Shown: piece after piece, positions 63,905-64,000 of the stretch
Layout of the letters: the number at the start of each line of letters is the position of its first letter
How positions within the stretch are numbered: the first letter of the stretch is position 1
Source: Phytophthora colocasiae
Taxonomy: Eukaryota; Oomycota; Peronosporomycetes; Peronosporales; Peronosporaceae
DNA: 64,000 nt
Assembly: GCA_018806915.1 (NCBI GenBank)
Contig: JAGKQI010000010.1
Span: forward strand, 248,001-312,000
Direction of reading: 5' to 3'
Notes under the pieces: generated by a model
The model's input: the letters and a program-made list of their open reading frames with translations, nothing else
Told to the model about the DNA's origin: nothing
The model's database searches: none
Translations under genes and position numbers: made by a program

Positions 63905-64000
63905 CAACTAGATTGACGGATGGAAAGTGAAGAGATCGAACGGAGAGATCTACCCGCTAACCCCGTGCTTCGAGCGGTGGAATCTGGGACGGGTCTTGAG

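Noticed and set aside
1..64000. tRNA, rRNA or RXLR/Crinkler effector genes
   Set aside because: Looked for cloverleaf-like stretches and for signal peptide plus RXLR-EER or LFLAK motifs; none found that I can support.

Overview
The window is nuclear DNA from an oomycete, most likely Phytophthora or a close relative. Supporting signs are compact genes with short (50-90 nt) GT-AG introns, oomycete initiator-like motifs (TCATTYYNCAWTTT type) 20-60 nt before start codons, a flagellar giant protein of the kind needed by zoospores, bZIP factors with the oomycete-type altered basic region, and oomycete-only families next to abundant transposons. I see no tRNA, rRNA or CRISPR.

Layout. 0-17 kb is a housekeeping and signalling block: a protein with five tandem RGS domains (5' end outside the window), TIM14/PAM18, a four-exon DOCK-family Rho/Rac GEF, a divergent pair of small paralogues of unknown function, exosome subunit RRP41, a CXC (tesmin/TSO1) protein, and a coiled-coil/START-like oomycete gene beside a broken copy of itself. 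17.7-19 kb holds a protein kinase with NFG in place of DFG. 20.1-22.2 kb is a decayed piggyBac-like element flanked by TTAA, with an 83-bp satellite inside it. 22.3-31.3 kb is a cluster of an uncharacterised multi-pass membrane family: one intact copy, one with a frame break, one split by a Mutator-like element, and one relic.

31.4-37.8 kb is a large inverted duplication. Two arms of about 1.74 kb, nearly identical, each carry a kinase gene and its promoter and flank a mitochondrial-looking RlmD/TrmA-type RNA methyltransferase. 38.0-43.1 kb is a very young copia retrotransposon: its LTRs match over 309 bp and its primer site matches the internal (anticodon-side) part of initiator tRNA-Met. 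43.5-45.1 kb is a PiT phosphate transporter with two frame breaks. 45.5-49.5 kb is a tandem trio of bZIP factors with Cys at the invariant Asn position. 49.5-59.5 kb is an intronless 3,324-codon CFAP47-like flagellar gene. 59.5-63.9 kb is a second bZIP cluster (four genes, minus strand) with Val, Met or degenerate residues at that same position.

Together the genes suggest G-protein/Rac signalling, zoospore flagellum function and lineage-specific transcription factors, interrupted by recently active accessory DNA. The strongest leads are the altered-basic-region bZIP clusters, the inverted kinase duplication, the unnamed membrane family and the young copia element. Several frame breaks fall at runs of G, so sequencing or assembly error must be excluded before calling those genes dead.
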